Source: Actinokineospora fastidiosa
GTDB lineage: Bacteria; Actinomycetota; Actinomycetes; Mycobacteriales; Pseudonocardiaceae
NCBI RefSeq assembly: GCF_014648415.1
Contig: NZ_BMRB01000001.1
Span: forward strand, 1,612,001-1,676,000
DNA length: 64,000 nt
Direction: 5' to 3'
Part shown: in pieces, positions 49,242 through 59,402 of the stretch
Position numbering within the stretch: position 1 is the stretch's first letter
How the letters are laid out: every line of letters starts with the position of its first letter
Notes under the pieces: generated by a model
Told to the model about the DNA's origin: nothing
The model's database searches: none
Seen by the model: only the letters and a program-made list of their open reading frames with translations
Program-made: the position numbers and the translations under genes

Positions 49242-49287
49242 CATCGGGGAACGACCCTGAACCCGAAGTCAGGGTCGTTCCCCGATG
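49242..49287. promoter_or_regulatory. 46-bp perfect palindrome between divergent PspC genes
   Basis: CATCGGGGAACGACCCTGA (49242-49260) and TCAGGGTCGTTCCCCGATG (49269-49287) are exact reverse complements (19 bp) around an 8-base spacer. Each arm is also nearly palindromic (TCRGGG-N5-CCCYGA), which suggests two adjacent dimer sites for the LuxR-type regulator encoded at 50576. Confidence 0.8.
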
Positions 49288-49331
49288 TTGTCGCCACGCG
49301 CGCGTGTGAGCATGCTGGTGTGCAGACAGCC

Positions 49332-50579
49332 ATGACCGAGCCGGAGGCCGAGATCGACCGCAGCGGGCCCACGTCGGTGGCGCTGCCCGGCGACGCCCGG
49401 CTGCAGCGCCGCCGGACCGGGCGCGCCCTGGGCGGCGTCGCGGGCGGCCTGGCCGATCACCTGGGCATGCCGGTGCTGTGGGTGCGGATGGCCTTCACCA
49501 TCGGCGCGGCGCTGGGCGGCGCAGGCGTGCTGGCCTACGGCCTGTTCTGGATCTTCGCTCCGCAGCAGCCAGCCGACGCCCCGACCCGCGAGGTGTCCGG
49601 CCGCGAGCGCCAGCAGGCCATCGGCCTGCTCGCCCTCGGCCTCGGCCTGACGATCGGCGCGTGGGGGCTCTCCAGCGCGGTGAACGGCTGGGTCGCTGGC
49701 GGCATCGGCGTGACGCTGGTCGGCGCGGCGCTGGTCTGGCGCGAGGCCGACCAGTCGCAGCGGCGGCGGGCCAAGGGCGCGGTGCTCGGCGGCGGCGGCC
49801 CGGCCGCGGTCGTGCGGGTGCTCTCCGGCTCCGCGCTGGTCGCCGCGGGCATCGCGATCTTCCTGCTCACCAGCATGGGCCTCGGCCAGGTGCAGTTCAC
49901 CCTGCTCGCGGTCGTCGCCGCGCTGGTCGGCGTGGCCCTGCTGACCGTGCCGTGGTGGCTGCGGCTGGTCCGCGACCTCGGCGAGGAGCGGCGCGCCCGC
50001 ATCCGCACCGAGGAGCGCGCCGAGATCGCCGCCCACCTGCACGACTCGGTGCTGCAGACGCTGGCCCTCATCCAGAAGCAGGCCGAGTCCCCGCGCGAGG
50101 TGCTGCGGCTGGCCCGCGGCCAGGAGCGGCAGCTGCGGACCTGGCTCTACAGCCCGTCCGGCTACGGCAAGGTCGCCGAGGCAGAGGCCCTCTCCGACGT
50201 GCTGGCCAGGGCGGCAGGCGAGGTGGAGGACACCTTCGCGATCAGCGTGCAGAGCGTCGTCGTCGGCGACTGCCTGCTCGACGAGGGCCTGCACGCGGTG
50301 GTGTCCGCCGCCCGCGAGGCCATGGTCAACGCGGCCAAGCACGCCGGGGTCGGCGAGGTGTCGGTGTACGCGGAGGTGGAGCCCGAGCAGGTGACCGTGT
50401 TTGTGCGCGACCGGGGCAAGGGGTTCGACCCCGACACCGTGCCCGAGGACCGCCATGGCCTCGCCGACTCCATCCACGGCAGGATGGAGCGCAACGGCGG
50501 CCGGGTCCGACTGCGCACGACGCCGGGCGAGGGCACCGAGGTCGAACTGCAGATGCCGCGTGCGAAGGTGGTCACATGA
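49332..50579 (+). CDS. PspC-domain sensor histidine kinase
   Basis: 415 residues. The N-terminus has a PspC domain (LQRRRTGRALGGVAGGLADHLGMPVLWVRMAFTIGAALGGAGVLAYGLFWIFAP), followed by four more membrane helices to about 215. The HisKA_3-type box is ERAEIAAHLHDSVLQTLALIQKQAE, and the ATPase domain shows EAMVNAAKHAG, VRDRGKGFD and TTPGEGTEVELQMP. ATG 49332 is chosen; GTG 49320 is possible. Its regulator gene overlaps by ATGA. The domain order PspC-TM-kinase is a known actinobacterial type of envelope-stress sensor. Confidence 0.9.
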   Translation: MTEPEAEIDRSGPTSVALPGDARLQRRRTGRALGGVAGGLADHLGMPVLWVRMAFTIGAALGGAGVLAYGLFWIFAPQQPADAPTREVSGRERQQAIGLLALGLGLTIGAWGLSSAVNGWVAGGIGVTLVGAALVWREADQSQRRRAKGAVLGGGGPAAVVRVLSGSALVAAGIAIFLLTSMGLGQVQFTLLAVVAALVGVALLTVPWWLRLVRDLGEERRARIRTEERAEIAAHLHDSVLQTLALIQKQAESPREVLRLARGQERQLRTWLYSPSGYGKVAEAEALSDVLARAAGEVEDTFAISVQSVVVGDCLLDEGLHAVVSAAREAMVNAAKHAGVGEVSVYAEVEPEQVTVFVRDRGKGFDPDTVPEDRHGLADSIHGRMERNGGRVRLRTTPGEGTEVELQMPRAKVVT

Positions 50580-51226
50580 GTGTCCGGGTGTTCCTCGTAG
50601 ACGACCACAGCATGTTCCGCGCCGGGGTGCGCGCCGAACTCGACAGCGTCGACGGCGAGATCGAGGTGGTCGGCGAGGCCGGATCGGTCGGCGAGGCGGT
50701 GGCCGGGATCGGCCACCTGAAGCCGGACGTGGTGTTGCTGGACGTGCACATGCCCGATGGGGGCGGGGCCGAGGTCCTGCGTCAGGCCCGGCCGAAGTTC
50801 CCCGAGGTGGTGTTCCTGGCCCTGTCGGTGTCGGACGCGGCGGAGGACGTCATCGCGGTCATCCGGGCCGGGGCGCGGGGGTACGTGACGAAGACGATCT
50901 CGGCGGCGGAGCTGGGCAAGGCCATCATCCGCGTGTCTGAGGGCGACGCGGTGTTCTCGCCTCGGCTGGCGGGTTTCGTCCTGGACGCTTTCGCGGACCG
51001 CCCCGGCGCCGCCCCGATCAGCGACCCGGAACTGGACCTGCTGACGCCACGCGAGCGTGACGTGCTGCGCTTGTTGGCGCGGGGGTACGCGTACAAGGAG
51101 ATCGCGTCGGAGTTGTTCATCTCGGTGAAGACCGTGGAGACGCACGTGTCGAGCGTGCTGCGGAAGACCCAGCTGTCGAACCGATACGAACTCTCCCGAT
51201 GGGCTTCGGACCGGCGGTTGGTGTGA
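50576..51226 (+). CDS. LuxR/NarL-type response regulator of the PspC kinase
   Basis: 216 residues. Receiver: VFLVDDHSMFRAGVRAEL, acceptor Asp in DVVLLDVHMPDGGG, Thr/Ser in LALSVSD and Lys in YVTKTI, all intact. HTH: LTPRERDVLRLLARGYAYKEIASELFISVKTVETHVSSVLRKTQLSNRYELSRWA. It overlaps the kinase gene by ATGA and should be phosphorylated by it. The 46-bp palindrome in front of the divergent genes is the likely binding site, giving autoregulation. Confidence 0.94.
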   Translation: MSVRVFLVDDHSMFRAGVRAELDSVDGEIEVVGEAGSVGEAVAGIGHLKPDVVLLDVHMPDGGGAEVLRQARPKFPEVVFLALSVSDAAEDVIAVIRAGARGYVTKTISAAELGKAIIRVSEGDAVFSPRLAGFVLDAFADRPGAAPISDPELDLLTPRERDVLRLLARGYAYKEIASELFISVKTVETHVSSVLRKTQLSNRYELSRWASDRRLV

Positions 51227-51236
51227 TCCGGTTCGC

Positions 51237-52172
51237 CTAGTCCAGCCGTGCGGGGGCCCGTGGTTCGTCCTCGGCCGCGAGCACGGCGGGTGTCGTCGGT
51301 GGGCGGCGGGGGATTCGGGTCATGGCTACGCCTGCCAGGACGATGATCATGCCCGCGATGATGCGGAGGTTCAGGTCCTCGCCCAGGAAAATGGCGCCCA
51401 GGAGGACTGAGACCACCGGGAGCAGGTAGCCCACCACGGAGGCGTTGGTGGGGCCCTCGTCGGACAGCAGGCGGTAGAAGAGGGCGAAGGCGAAGCCGGT
51501 GCCGAAGACGCCCAGCACCGCGATGGCCAGGATGACCTGCCAGGTCAGCGACACCGGCTGGAGGCCGCCCACCGGCAGGGCCAGCGCCACCAGCCACGTC
51601 GCCGACACCAGCTGGGTCGCCGACATCGCGATCGGGGCGACGCCGCGGCCCTTCATCGTGCGGTCGATGTACGCGTAGGCCACCGCGTAGCTGATGGCGG
51701 CGGCGAGGATGACCAGGGCGCCCCAGCCCATGAGGCCCGCGTTCCACGGGGCGAAGATCAGCAGGGTGCCGCCGAAGCCGAGGAGGAGGCCGAGGAGGCG
51801 GATGCCGCCCATGCCGCGGTCGGTGCCCAGCATGAGCCCGATCACCAGCTGCCACAGCGGCGTCGTCGCGTTGATGACCCCGGCCACGCCCGAATCCACG
51901 GTCTGTTGGCCGACGGCGAACAGGGTGAACGGCAGGGCGTTGGCGAACACCGCCGCCAGCGTCATGTGCCCCCACGCCCGCCAGTCCCTCGGCAGCCGCT
52001 TGCCCGCCGCGTAGCACAGTCCGACGAGCACCAGCGCGCCGAGCACGCAGCGCGCGACCGAGATCTGGACCGGGCTCAGCCCGGTCAGGGCGATCTCGAT
52101 CCAGAGAAAGCTCGATCCCCACATCAGGGCCAGCAGGCCCATTCGGATGAGGGTCCCCCGTCCGCCAACCAT
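51237..52172 (-). CDS. EamA/DMT family transporter
   Basis: 311 residues with ten predicted helices in two EamA repeats (GLLALMWGSSFLWIEIALTGLSPVQISVARCVLGALVLVGL; WGALVILAAAISYAVAYAYIDRTMKG, ... GPTNASVVGYLLPVVSVLLGAIFLGEDL). The family exports amino acids, nucleosides or drugs. ATG 52172 has AAGGAG six bases upstream; GTG 52175 is too close to it. It is divergent from a LysR regulator, which likely controls it. It ends against the response-regulator gene, 10 bases away. Confidence 0.88.
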   Translation of the reverse strand: MVGGRGTLIRMGLLALMWGSSFLWIEIALTGLSPVQISVARCVLGALVLVGLCYAAGKRLPRDWRAWGHMTLAAVFANALPFTLFAVGQQTVDSGVAGVINATTPLWQLVIGLMLGTDRGMGGIRLLGLLLGFGGTLLIFAPWNAGLMGWGALVILAAAISYAVAYAYIDRTMKGRGVAPIAMSATQLVSATWLVALALPVGGLQPVSLTWQVILAIAVLGVFGTGFAFALFYRLLSDEGPTNASVVGYLLPVVSVLLGAIFLGEDLNLRIIAGMIIVLAGVAMTRIPRRPPTTPAVLAAEDEPRAPARLD

Positions 52173-52244
52173 CACACGCTCCTTCCGCGCACACGCTGCC
52201 CGCGCGGTCCGCTCAGGACAAGTGAAAAGTGCTGGACCGACAAT

Positions 52245-52250
52245 TAAGCT
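52245..52250 (+). promoter_or_regulatory. -10 element of a possibly leaderless LysR mRNA
   Basis: TAAGCT ends exactly seven bases before ATG 52258; no Shine-Dalgarno sequence is visible. Confidence 0.4.
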
Positions 52251-52257
52251 GCGCTAC

Positions 52258-53154
52258 ATGCTCGACGTCCGCCGCCTCCAGGTCCTGCGCGCGGTCGTGA
52301 CCAGCGGCTCGGTGACCGCGGCCGCGACCAACCTCGGCTACACGCCCTCCGCCATCAGCCAGCAGATCGCCGCGCTGGAGAAGGAGGTCGGCATGGTGCT
52401 GCTGGAGCGCTTCGGCCGCGGCGTGCGGCCCACCCCGGCGGGGCTGCTGCTGACCGAGCACGCCGGGGCGATCGGCACCCGGGTGGCCGAGGCCGAGACC
52501 GCGCTGGCCGACCTGCGCGCGGGCGTCACCGGACGCGTCGTCGTGCGGTACTTCACCACCGCGGGCGCGTCGCTGGTGCCGCCCGCGCTGGCCCGCCTGC
52601 GCCGCGAGCACCCGGGCGTGCGGGTGGACCTGAAGCTGATCGACCCGGAGGACCCGCTGATCGAGGTGGAGCGCGGCCACGCCGACGTCGCGATCTTCAT
52701 CCACCGCTCGAGCAGGCTGGTCTCGCCCGGCGTCCACACCGAACACCTGCTGGACGACCCCTATCAGGCCGTGCTGCCGCGCGGGCACCGGCTGGCCGCC
52801 AAGCGGGTGCTGGACCTGGCCGACCTCGCCGAGGAGCCGTGGGTGGGCAGCGAGTGGCCGCCGGGCCCGTGCCTGCGCATCCTGCTCGACGCGTGCGCCG
52901 CCGCGGGCTTCAGCCCCGACGTCGTGGTGGAGAGCGAGGACTACACCTCGGCGCAGGGTTTCGTCGCCGCTGGCCTCGGCGTCTCGGTGATCCCGAGGAT
53001 GGGCCTGGGCAGCAGGCACCCCGGGGTCGTGGTGCGGCGGCTGCGCAAGCCCGAGCCGGTGCGCGTGATCCACGCCGCCGTGCGCGAGTCCGCTTTGGAC
53101 CACCCCGCGGTGCGGGGGCTGCTCACCGCGCTGCGCGAGGCGGCGGCCGCCTAG
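52258..53154 (+). CDS. LysR-type regulator, divergent from an EamA exporter
   Basis: 298 residues. HTH: RRLQVLRAVVTSGSVTAAATNLGYTPSAISQQIAALEKEVGMVLLERFGRGVRPTPAG. The effector-binding domain (TGRVVVRYFTTAGASLVPPALARLRREHPGVRVDLKLID) is standard. ATG 52258 is fixed by the HTH and by TAAGCT seven bases upstream. The divergent exporter gene is 85 bases away, so regulation of it by a small molecule is expected. Its stop shares CTAG with the stop of the convergent kinase gene. Confidence 0.92.
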   Translation: MLDVRRLQVLRAVVTSGSVTAAATNLGYTPSAISQQIAALEKEVGMVLLERFGRGVRPTPAGLLLTEHAGAIGTRVAEAETALADLRAGVTGRVVVRYFTTAGASLVPPALARLRREHPGVRVDLKLIDPEDPLIEVERGHADVAIFIHRSSRLVSPGVHTEHLLDDPYQAVLPRGHRLAAKRVLDLADLAEEPWVGSEWPPGPCLRILLDACAAAGFSPDVVVESEDYTSAQGFVAAGLGVSVIPRMGLGSRHPGVVVRRLRKPEPVRVIHAAVRESALDHPAVRGLLTALREAAAA

Positions 53155-54761
53155 CCGTCCTCGCCGCCGGTCTTGCGGAAGCTGTCGATGCGCATGACGC
53201 CCATGTCGTCGGCCACGACGACGAAGGCGTAGTGCTCGGTCGAGTCGTCGCCGTCCTTGGGCTCGAACTTGATCCGGGCGGTGACGCTGCCGTTCGCGGT
53301 GGCGTTCACCCGGCTCGCCTCGACCTTCTTCATGCCGCCGTAGAAGCTCTTGAACGACTCGTAGCCGCCGGAGAGCCGCTGCGCGTTGGGCGTGAGCAGG
53401 TTCCACGCCGCCTCGGTGTTCGCCGGGAGCAGGCCGTAGTACTGCTTGATGAAGGTCTCGTAGTCCCGCGGCGTCGGCTTGGGCGTGGTCGTCGTCGTGG
53501 TGGTGGTTGTCGTCGTCGTGGTGGTCGTGGTGGTGGTCGGCCGCGCGCTCGTGGTCGTGGTCTCCGCGGGCCGCTCCTGCGTCACAGTCGGCGGGTTCGG
53601 GTTCTCGTCGGCGCGCTTGCCGTCGCTCTTGGTGATGAGGCTGGCGACCAGGATGCCGACCAGGGCCGCGGCGACGATGGCCAGCACGGTCAGCACGATC
53701 GAGCGCACGTCCCGCTCCGGTCTGCGCTGCTGCTGCGGGGGCGCGGTGCGGACGCCGCCTGCGGGCGTGCGCGGGCCCATGGGGCGCGGCTGCTGCTGGG
53801 GCCGGGGCGGTTCGCTGAACGGGTGCATGTCCAGCCGGGTGCCCGGCGGCGGGGTGGCGGGCGGCCCGGCGACCGGCCGCGCTGGCGGCTTCGGGTACGG
53901 GTCGGTGAGCTGGTTGGCGACCGTGGCGGTGGGCAGCGGCTTGCCTGCGGCGATCGCGGCCAGGCCCTCCCGGGCCTGGGTCATGGTCGGGCGCTCGGCC
54001 GGGTTGGTCCGCAGCAGCTGCATGAGCAGCGCGGTCAGCGGCCCGGCCTGCTTCGGCGGGGTGATCTTGCCTGCGGCGACCGCGTACAGCAGGGCGAGGG
54101 TGTTCTCGCTCAGCCCGAACGGCGAATGGCCCTCGACGGCGGTGTAGAGCGTCGAGCCGAGGGAGAACACGTCCGACGACGGCGCTGGCGTCTCGCCCTT
54201 GGCCACCTCGGGCGCCAGGTAGGCGGGCGTGCCCGCCAGCATCCCGGTCGCGGTCACGGTGATGTCGCCGGTCGCCCGGGAGATGCCGAAGTCGGTGATC
54301 TTGACCGTGCCGTCGTCGCCGAGCAGCACGTTCGCGGGCTTGATGTCGCGGTGCACGATCCCGGCCGCGTGCGCGGCGACCAGGGCGGCGGCCACCTGCG
54401 AGCCGATGCGCGCCGCCTCGGCGGGCGGGATCGTCTCCCGCTCGGACAGCACCGCGGCCAGGCTCCGCGACGGCAGGTACTCCATGATCAGCCACGGCTG
54501 GCCGTCGTGCTCGGCCACGTCGTAGACGGTGATCGCGTTCGGGTGCGACAGCCGGGCGGCGATGCGGCCCTCGCGCATCGCGCGCTGCCGGGCCTCCTCG
54601 GCCTGGTCGGCGCTCAACCCGGGCTGGGAGAGCAGCTGCTTGACGGCGACCGTGCGGTGCAGGCGCTCGTCGCGCGCCTGCCACACCACGCCCATCGCCC
54701 CGCTGCCGATCTTGGTCAGCAGCCGGTAACGGCCCGCGACCAGGGTCTGCTCGCTCGACAT
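53151..54761 (-). CDS. PknB-type Ser/Thr protein kinase with extracellular domain
   Basis: 536 residues. The kinase domain (8-275) has GSGAMGVVW, VAVKQLL, IVHRDIKPANVLL, ITDFGISRA and LAPEV. A Pro/Gln-rich juxtamembrane segment precedes one membrane helix (351-376). The outside part has a run of 18 Thr and then a small domain (DYETFIKQYYGLLPANTEAAWNLLTPNAQR, ending ITSFRKTGG-like IDSFRKTGGEDG) of NTF2-like character. It starts 11 bases after the stop of a paralogous kinase. Similar domains occur in the two membrane proteins at 56383 and 57408, so these may be part of one signalling set. Confidence 0.9.
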   Translation of the reverse strand: MSSEQTLVAGRYRLLTKIGSGAMGVVWQARDERLHRTVAVKQLLSQPGLSADQAEEARQRAMREGRIAARLSHPNAITVYDVAEHDGQPWLIMEYLPSRSLAAVLSERETIPPAEAARIGSQVAAALVAAHAAGIVHRDIKPANVLLGDDGTVKITDFGISRATGDITVTATGMLAGTPAYLAPEVAKGETPAPSSDVFSLGSTLYTAVEGHSPFGLSENTLALLYAVAAGKITPPKQAGPLTALLMQLLRTNPAERPTMTQAREGLAAIAAGKPLPTATVANQLTDPYPKPPARPVAGPPATPPPGTRLDMHPFSEPPRPQQQPRPMGPRTPAGGVRTAPPQQQRRPERDVRSIVLTVLAIVAAALVGILVASLITKSDGKRADENPNPPTVTQERPAETTTTSARPTTTTTTTTTTTTTTTTTTPKPTPRDYETFIKQYYGLLPANTEAAWNLLTPNAQRLSGGYESFKSFYGGMKKVEASRVNATANGSVTARIKFEPKDGDDSTEHYAFVVVADDMGVMRIDSFRKTGGEDG

Positions 54762-54772
54762 CGGCGCTCCGG

Positions 54773-56152
<1,380 letters not shown>

Positions 56153-56382
56153 CCGACCGGAACCTCCCTTGCCCGCGCGCTCCGTGCACGGGCTGCTCGT
56201 CCATGGCGTCCTGGGCCCGGTGGGCGACCCACACGGCGACGTTGGCCCCAGGCCGACTTATCCAGGCTAGGCGTTCACGCAGCGCGGTCGAACGCAGTCC
56301 CGGATCGCCGAGGCCGCTCCAGTGGCCGTTACATGGTGTCACAATCCGGGCGAACAGGTCGCCCGAACGTGTGATTGGCTGG

Positions 56383-57180
56383 TCAGCCGACCTGCGCCGA
56401 CAGCAGCGTGACGTTGGCGATCCGGCGGGGTGTGTCGTCTGTCACGTGGAACAGCTGGCGCACCCACAGCGTCTGGCCGGTCACCAAATGCATGCGCACA
56501 TCCGCCACCACGCCCTCCGCGGTCGTCTCGATGTCCATGACCCGCACGTCGGTCACCGCCGACCACGCGGTGAGGAACTGGCCGAGGTCCGCGCCGAACT
56601 CGGCGCCGGAGAGCAGGGTGAACGCGTTGCCCGGGTCGCTGCGCACCAGCCGGTAGTACTCGGCGACGAGTTCGCCGTCGGAGAGCCCGGAGGTCGAGAC
56701 CGGGCTGGTGCTGCCGTCGGCGGGCGAGGTGCCCTGGTCGGTCGCGGGCCGGGAGGTGCGGGCGACGATCGCGGTGGAGGCCGCCGTCGTCGGCGCGGCG
56801 AAGGTCGTGCTCGCGACGGAGGAGGCATGGGAGACCGCGGCGGTGAGGTCGTCGGGCAGCAGCGCGCGTCTGCCGGTGATCGGGCCGGGTGCGTCCGCGC
56901 CGACGGCGTCGCCGCGCTCGCGGGACACCACGGCGGCCGTGCCGACCGTGCCGCACAGCGTCAGCGCGGCCAGGACGAGGCCCGCCAGCTTGGCCGCCCG
57001 CATCCGGCGCGACGGCGGGTCGACCGAGGGCGCCGCCGACGGCTCCTCGGCAGGCGCCGCCCGCCGCGACGGCGGCTGTGAGCGGGGGAAACGGCGTCCC
57101 GCGCGGTCGATGAGCTCGGTGGCGCGGACGGCCCCAGAGCGCACCCGACGCCTGCCGGGACCCGGTCGTTCCACTGCCAT
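56383..57180 (-). CDS. Single-pass membrane protein with NTF2-like C-terminal domain
   Basis: 265 residues. A basic N-terminal cytosolic part, one membrane helix (about 63-84, KLAGLVLAALTLCGTVGTAAVV), a Ser/Thr/Ala-rich linker, then a C-terminal domain LSDGELVAEYYRLVRSDPGNAFTLLSGAEFGADLGQFLTAWSAVTDVRVMDIETTAEGVVADVRMHLV. This resembles the extracellular domain of the 53151-54761 kinase in its order of YYxLLxxxP and later beta strands. The function is unknown; it may be a ligand-binding or phosphorylation partner of the kinases. ATG 57180 follows GAAGGA. Confidence 0.75.
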   Translation of the reverse strand: MAVERPGPGRRRVRSGAVRATELIDRAGRRFPRSQPPSRRAAPAEEPSAAPSVDPPSRRMRAAKLAGLVLAALTLCGTVGTAAVVSRERGDAVGADAPGPITGRRALLPDDLTAAVSHASSVASTTFAAPTTAASTAIVARTSRPATDQGTSPADGSTSPVSTSGLSDGELVAEYYRLVRSDPGNAFTLLSGAEFGADLGQFLTAWSAVTDVRVMDIETTAEGVVADVRMHLVTGQTLWVRQLFHVTDDTPRRIANVTLLSAQVG

Positions 57181-57407
57181 TGTCCTTCGTCCGCCGTCCA
57201 CTACGGGGCCACTCGTACCCTGCTCCGCGCCCTCACACCACCCTTTCTCGGCGCTTCACCCGATCGAGGCGAGAGGCAACCGGCAAATATCACTCGAATG
57301 GAGTAATAGTGACTCGGAGCACACCTGTTTACCGGCATCCGGCCGACGATCGGGGTAGCGGAGATTGCGTACTCCGCCGCCCTGGTCGCCCCGGACGGCG
57401 CAACGGT

Positions 57408-58289
57408 TCATGATGCGGCGCTGTCCGCGCTGATCTTGGGGTCCGAGCCGTAGGTGAAGGTCAGCTCGCGCTCCATGGAGGTCACCGTGCCGTCCTCGCG
57501 GACCACGAGCAGCTCCGAGCGCGTCGTCCCCCGGTTGGCGTCGATGGTGATGCTCTTGACCTCGACCCGCTCGATGCCCGCGTACCGCCGCCCGATGGAG
57601 TCCGGCCCCTCGTCGTGCAGCTCCCCGGCGGTCATCGCGTGCGCGGCCTCCGGGTCCTCGGTCACCTGCCGGTAGTACACCTCGGTCTGGTCGCCCATCG
57701 CCTCGGTGTCGGTCGCCGGGCCGACCAGCACGGGCGTGGACACCGTGACCCGGGTCGGGTGCGTCGACGGCGCGGCCGCCTGCGACTCGGTGGCGGGCGC
57801 TGCCTGCCGCGTCGGCATGAGCGCGGTCCTCGGCTCGCGCGCGCTGGTGGTGGTGCGCGTCGTGGTGCTCGGCGGGGCCGAGCGCGTCGGCGTCGCCGCC
57901 GACGTCGTCGTCACCACTGGCTCGGCGTAGGGCTGCGGCACCGTCGGCAGGCCGGGGAGGGCGTCGACGACGTCCGGCCTGCGCGGGCCGGTGACCAGCG
58001 CCGCTGCGGCGTACACCAGGCCGACGATGACCAGCGCGGAGGAGGTCACCGCGAACCAGGCCGCCCGCCGCGTGCTGCGCGGCGGCGTGACCGACGCCGG
58101 GATGCTGCCCAGGTTGAACTTCGCCAGCCCGGCGGCGGGCAGGTCGGGGTACTCGTCGATGATCGGGATGATGTCGGTGTCGGCCTCGGCGAGGGCGTGC
58201 GCCCGGTCCCGCCGGTCCCGCGTGCGCGGCGTCCACGCCAGGGGGCTCCGGCCCCGCCGGTGTCTGCCGCTGTGGTGCCCCCCTGTCAT
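57408..58289 (-). CDS. Single-pass membrane protein with NTF2-like C-terminal domain
   Basis: 293 residues. A basic/acidic N-terminus (RHRRGRSPLAW, ADTDIIPIIDEYPDLPAAGLAKFNLGSIPASV), one membrane helix (about 78-97, AVTSSALVIVGLVYAAAALV), a Thr/Ser/Ala/Pro-rich linker, and a C-terminal domain DQTEVYYRQVTEDPEAAHAMTAGELHDEGPDSIGRRYAGIERVEVKSITIDANRGTTRSELLV. The organisation equals that of the protein at 56383. ATG 58289 lies 20 bases after the deacetylase stop, so those two are co-transcribed. Unknown role. Confidence 0.75.
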   Translation of the reverse strand: MTGGHHSGRHRRGRSPLAWTPRTRDRRDRAHALAEADTDIIPIIDEYPDLPAAGLAKFNLGSIPASVTPPRSTRRAAWFAVTSSALVIVGLVYAAAALVTGPRRPDVVDALPGLPTVPQPYAEPVVTTTSAATPTRSAPPSTTTRTTTSAREPRTALMPTRQAAPATESQAAAPSTHPTRVTVSTPVLVGPATDTEAMGDQTEVYYRQVTEDPEAAHAMTAGELHDEGPDSIGRRYAGIERVEVKSITIDANRGTTRSELLVVREDGTVTSMERELTFTYGSDPKISADSAAS

Positions 58290-58309
58290 CTGTGGCGACT
58301 CCTGTCCGT

Positions 58310-58984
58310 TCAGCTCGTGTCGACGACCTGGAACTCCTCGGCCAGTCCGGTGATGCCGTGGCGCGCGGCCACTGCGGAGAAGTGTGCGCGAAGTTGGGCC
58401 TCAAGCCCGGAATTGCCGCCTGTCTGGGTGACATGGCTGCGCAAGGCGGCCAGCTTGCGGTCGAAGTGCGCGGTGATGTCCACCGCGTGGTTGCGCAGCC
58501 GGGCCGGGGCGTCGGCCAGCCACAGCTCGGGCACCGTCCACGGCCGCAGGCCCTCGGCCAGCAGCTCGGGGTGCGCGTGCGCGTTGCGGGCGTCGGGGTA
58601 GACCGCGGCGAACGCCGCCTCGCCCATGGCCCGGTGGTCGGGGTGGGCGGTGACGACGTGGTCCCAGTTGATCTCCGGGCTCCAGGCGAGCACCCGGTCC
58701 GGCCGGAACCGCCGGATCTGCCGGGCGATGTCGCGGCGCAGGTCGAGGGACGCGGTGAGCCGCCCGTCGGGGTAGCCGAGGAAGACGACGTCGCTGACCC
58801 CGACCTCGGCGGCGGCCGCGCGCTGCTCGGCCTCGCGCACCGCGCCCGGGTGCGACCCGGCCTCGCCGGAGGTGCCGACGCAGTAGGCCACCTCGACGCC
58901 CGCCGACGTCCACGCCGCGACCGTGCCCGCGGCGCCGAAGTCGACGTCGTCGGGGTGGGCGAAGACGACCAAGGCCCGGCTCAT
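58310..58984 (-). CDS. PIG-L family N-acetyl deacetylase
   Basis: 224 residues. The zinc motif AHPDDVDFGAAGTVA and the second HPDHRAMGEAAFAAVYPDARN are typical of the LmbE/PIG-L family, which removes acetyl from GlcNAc-type groups. The protein is related to MshB/Mca and BshB-like enzymes, but the motif HPDDVDFG differs from MshB. The substrate is unknown; glycan or natural-product GlcNAc is possible. ATG 58984 (MSRALVVFAHPDD) is clear. Confidence 0.88.
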   Translation of the reverse strand: MSRALVVFAHPDDVDFGAAGTVAAWTSAGVEVAYCVGTSGEAGSHPGAVREAEQRAAAAEVGVSDVVFLGYPDGRLTASLDLRRDIARQIRRFRPDRVLAWSPEINWDHVVTAHPDHRAMGEAAFAAVYPDARNAHAHPELLAEGLRPWTVPELWLADAPARLRNHAVDITAHFDRKLAALRSHVTQTGGNSGLEAQLRAHFSAVAARHGITGLAEEFQVVDTS

Positions 58985-59045
58985 TCCGGCAAGCCTAGGT
59001 CGTCGCGCAGCGTTCGCGCGGCTGCCCGCGTCTCACCCGATCGTG

Positions 59046-59351
59046 TCAACGGCCGATCTGGTAGCGCTGCTGGGCGGCGACCTGGGCCGACCCGGCGATC
59101 GCCGCCGACCCGGCCGCCAGCAGGATCGCCAGGACGTCGGCGAAGCCGGAGCCCGACGAGATCAGCCCGGCCAGCAGCGCGCCCGCCGCGGTGGCCCCCG
59201 CCACCGGCAGCCTGGCGCGCACGTCCCGGGCGACCTGCGACCCCGCCGCGCCCTTCTTCTTCGCCGCCGCGTTCAGCAGCCCGAGATAAGCCGCGTGGCC
59301 GAGGGTCACGACAAGCGCGACGACGACCACGATCAGCGCGATGAGTCCCAT
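59046..59351 (-). CDS. Small membrane protein of unknown function
   Basis: 101 residues. A strongly hydrophobic start (GLIALIVVVVALVVTLGHAAYLGLL) and a second hydrophobic stretch (VAGATAAGALLAGLISSGSGFADVLAILLAAGSAAIAG) indicate two or three helices; a basic loop AAAKKKGAAGSQVARDVRARL separates them. It is leftward with the deacetylase gene 61 bases further. I do not recognise the family. Confidence 0.65.
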   Translation of the reverse strand: MGLIALIVVVVALVVTLGHAAYLGLLNAAAKKKGAAGSQVARDVRARLPVAGATAAGALLAGLISSGSGFADVLAILLAAGSAAIAGSAQVAAQQRYQIGR

Positions 59352-59402
59352 GATCCCAGTGTGCCGCAGCGCGGCCCGCCCGGAATGGGGGAGATTCCCT
59401 GA

